DNA of 53,655 bases from Pseudomonas sp. RIT623 (GTDB taxonomy: Bacteria > Pseudomonadota > Gammaproteobacteria > Pseudomonadales > Pseudomonadaceae): the NCBI RefSeq assembly GCF_004519305.1, contig NZ_SOZA01000034.1:1-53655 (forward strand), written 5' to 3'. The number at the start of each line of letters is the position of its first letter. The first letter of the stretch is position 1. Under the pieces are notes generated by a model. It searched no databases and was not told the DNA's origin. It saw only the letters and a program-made list of their open reading frames with translations. Position numbers and translations under genes: made by a program. Shown here piece by piece: positions 51,722 to 53,655 of the stretch.

Positions 51722-53416
51722 ATGCGTAGCTGGATCAAGATTTTGCTGCTGCTCATTTACCTGACCAGCTTTCAGGCCTATTACCGCGAGCGCATAGAAG
51801 CCTTGGGTATTGGCCTGCCATTGGTGTTGTTCCTGGGGATGTTCGCAATCCTTGTCGTTGCATTGCTGCTGGCGGCGTTGACCCGCCCGGGCTGGTTACG
51901 CTGGTTGCTGGCGGCGACGCTGGCGCTGAGCGCGGTGTTCCTCGATGCTTATCACCGGATTACCGATTCGTACCTGACCTATAGCGCGTTCGTGTCCATG
52001 GTCTATGCCGGTGGTTTCGTCCAGGAGGCGGTGCAGCAGTACCACTACGCCATAACCTTGGCGGCTGGCCGTGCGTTGCTGCTGCTACTGGGTATTGGCC
52101 TGCGTCCCGGACACTGGCCGCGTTTACCGCGCGCGATACCACCGTTGGCACCGGTACTGGGCGTGCTGATCTTGATGGCCGTTCTGTTCGTGCGCGCCGG
52201 GGAAGGCGCACGGGGCCTGCCGGTGATGTACACACCGTTGGCTTATTTGGGGCTGTTCGGCTACGAGGCCGTGCACGACCGTGTCGGTCCACGTCAGCCG
52301 GTGACGCTGCCGCGTGTCGGGCCGCCCATGGCGCGCGATATCGTGCTGTTGATCGACGAGAGCATCTCGGGCAACTACCTGGACCTGAACACCCGGGCCG
52401 GGGTCACCAGCCACTTGGCGCAGGCGCAGCCGGGCGTGGATATCATCAATTTCGGCTACGCCGCCTCGATTGCCAATTGCAGTGCCGATACCAATGTGAC
52501 CCTGCGCTATGGCGGCACGCGTGACGACTATTTGCGTATCAATACCACCCAGCCGTCGATCTGGCAGTACGCCAAGCAGGCGGGGCTGGGCACGGTGTAC
52601 ATCGACGGCCAGCGCACTGGGGGCAACTTGCAGAACCTGATGACTGAAGCCGAAAAGCGCGATATCGATCAGTTCATTCAGTTCGACGACACGCCGGTGG
52701 TACAGCGCGACATGGCGGCGCTGGAACGTTTGGTGGCGCTGCTGGGGGATGGCAAGCCGCAGTTGATCGTGATCAACAAGGTTGGCGCGCACTTTCCGGT
52801 GCATGACAAGTACCCGGACGATTTCCTGACGTTCAAGCCGGCCTTGCCTCGTGGGCGCTTCGCGGATGTTGCCGACACCGGCACGCGCGAGGGCTTCGCT
52901 GGCAGCCCGCAGGATTGGGTGCTCTATCGCAATGCCTACCAGAACACCTTGCTGTGGAATGTCGGTGAGTTCTTCCGCCGGTTGTTTGCCCAGGCGGATC
53001 TCAGCCATGCCGTGGTGCTGTATACCTCTGATCATGGTCAGGATTTGCATGAGCGCGGCAACCCGGGGCTGAACACCCACTGTGACAGCGACCCGGTGCC
53101 GGAAGAGGGCGTGGTGCCGTTGGTGGTGATCCAGGGCCAGGGCCTGAAGACCCTCGACTGGCAGGCGCACCTGGCGCAGAACCGCAATGCCTCGAGCCAT
53201 TACAACTTGTTTCCCACGCTGCTCAAGCTGATGGGCTACGACGGTGTAGCGGTGAGCACATTGTATGGCCGGGCACTGGATATGCCGACGGACGACCCGT
53301 TTACCTTCAATGTGCGTTTCAATGCTCGGTTGGGGGCGAAACCGGACTTTCGGCATATAGATTTGGGGCAGGTGGTTACACCGGGTGTCTATATGCCGGT
53401 TGGCCGCGCGGATTAA
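51722..53416 (+). CDS. Phosphoethanolamine-transferase-like sulfatase (membrane)
   Basis: 564 aa. Five hydrophobic segments within residues 1-165, then a periplasmic alkaline-phosphatase/sulfatase-fold domain with metal-site motifs DES (212-214, LLIDESISGNYL), GAHFPVHDKYP, LYTSDHGQDLHERG and HCDSDPVPEEGVVPLVV. This is the EptA/CptA/OpgE group, which transfers phosphoethanolamine (or related phospho-groups) from lipids to sugars. The nucleophile position has S214, where EptA has Thr. Adjacent to the EPS locus, it may modify the polymer, lipid A or periplasmic glucans. GGGAGTGACCGGGAC precedes the ATG. Confidence 0.82.
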   Translation: MRSWIKILLLLIYLTSFQAYYRERIEALGIGLPLVLFLGMFAILVVALLLAALTRPGWLRWLLAATLALSAVFLDAYHRITDSYLTYSAFVSMVYAGGFVQEAVQQYHYAITLAAGRALLLLLGIGLRPGHWPRLPRAIPPLAPVLGVLILMAVLFVRAGEGARGLPVMYTPLAYLGLFGYEAVHDRVGPRQPVTLPRVGPPMARDIVLLIDESISGNYLDLNTRAGVTSHLAQAQPGVDIINFGYAASIANCSADTNVTLRYGGTRDDYLRINTTQPSIWQYAKQAGLGTVYIDGQRTGGNLQNLMTEAEKRDIDQFIQFDDTPVVQRDMAALERLVALLGDGKPQLIVINKVGAHFPVHDKYPDDFLTFKPALPRGRFADVADTGTREGFAGSPQDWVLYRNAYQNTLLWNVGEFFRRLFAQADLSHAVVLYTSDHGQDLHERGNPGLNTHCDSDPVPEEGVVPLVVIQGQGLKTLDWQAHLAQNRNASSHYNLFPTLLKLMGYDGVAVSTLYGRALDMPTDDPFTFNVRFNARLGAKPDFRHIDLGQVVTPGVYMPVGRAD

Positions 53417-53436
53417 CTGCCTTAAAAACGAAGCGC

Positions 53437-53462
53437 TCTTGCTCTTGCTCTGCTCTTGCTTC
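53437..53462 (+). repeat. Short tandem CTCTTG repeat
   Basis: CTCTTG is repeated in near-tandem form (CTCTTGCTCTTGCTCTGCTCTTG) just after the sulfatase gene. It has no coding role that I can see. Confidence 0.5.
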
Positions 53463-53533
53463 TAAACGCGCGGTAGTTCAGGCAACACAAATTGCGACTT
53501 CAGGAGGCCGAGCGTAGTTCTTGCGTAGTGGGG

Positions 53534-53655
53534 CGACGGCCATGGATGGCCGTCGAGCGCTGCGCCCCAGGATGGGGCGTACAGCGCGGTCCCCACGGGA
53601 GCAAGAACGGAGCGAGGGAACCCGGAGCGCAGCGGAGGGCCGGATGAATGGAGCG
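53534..53655. repeat. Palindrome-rich intergenic block, probably a dispersed repeat
   Basis: CGACGGCCAT-GG-ATGGCCGTCG (53534-53555) is a perfect 22-bp palindrome. GCCCC-AGGAT-GGGGC follows (about 53565-53579), then purine-rich GAGCAAGAACGGAGCGAGGG and GAGCGCAGCGGAGGGCCGGA. This composition matches a block I recall recurring between genes in Pseudomonas genomes. It is cut by the window edge. Confidence 0.5.

Overview
The window is GC-rich, densely coded chromosomal DNA of a Pseudomonas, most likely of the P. putida group. The main grounds are a giant MnxG-type manganese multicopper oxidase, a NemA-type ene reductase, P. putida-style REP repeats built on 'GTAGGAGCCGG..GCCGGCGAACACCGGC', and the general gene content. 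No rRNA, tRNA or CRISPR array was seen. Assignments rest on reading the sequence and on recalled family knowledge, not on database searches.

Left part (1-12515). The 3' end of an AT-richer Ig-like surface protein is followed by aroF on the minus strand. The aroF leader looks like a transcription attenuator: a 39-codon peptide ending in a Phe/Tyr/Trp cluster, a strong intrinsic terminator, and then a second small aromatic-rich ORF. Next is mnxG (1945 aa) behind a near-perfect sigma-54 promoter, then a membrane hydroxylase of the sterol desaturase family, an AraC regulator, an MHS-family transporter and a 189-aa unknown.

Possible undescribed system (12585-18936). Seven tightly overlapping plus-strand genes encode a 'thermostable hemolysin' GNAT-like protein, an AMP-forming acyl ligase, a haem-oxygenase-like diiron oxidase with an UndA-like ligand pattern, a short-chain dehydrogenase, a periplasmic TPR protein and an OmpR/His-kinase pair. 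Direct repeats with an 11-bp step lie upstream. I infer a self-regulated pathway that makes or modifies a fatty-acid-like or amino-acid-like small molecule. A 93-bp MITE-like element closes the operon and supplies the stop codons of both convergent neighbours.

Middle part (19024-33424). This is mostly housekeeping and accessory metabolism: a VOC protein, an IclR regulator divergent from an SDR with a palindromic operator candidate between them, a LysR regulator, nemA, and ilvA. The ilvA leader is a textbook Ile attenuator with mutually exclusive hairpins and a leader ORF that may start almost at the 5' end of the transcript. A decayed VgrG fragment, an iron alcohol dehydrogenase (yiaY), an unknown Cys/His protein, a second VOC protein, a GapN-like aldehyde dehydrogenase and a CHASE-GGDEF-EAL protein follow, separated by REP clusters.

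Right part (33467-51420, minus strand). A complete Wzx/Wzy-type exopolysaccharide locus reads from a promoter near 51400: ugd, UDP-glucuronate 4-epimerase, initiating sugar transferase, P-loop regulator with a degenerate Walker A, Wza-like exporter, Wzz/GumC-like co-polymerase, GT4, Wzy-like polymerase, two GT2, polysaccharide deacetylase, Wzx flippase, periplasmic glycoside hydrolase, GNAT, FemAB-like acyltransferase and a ChbG/YdjC deacetylase. UDP-glucuronate or UDP-galacturonate supply points to an acidic, acylated and partly deacetylated polymer. A divergent phosphoethanolamine-transferase-like sulfatase (51722-53416) and an intergenic repeat block end the window.
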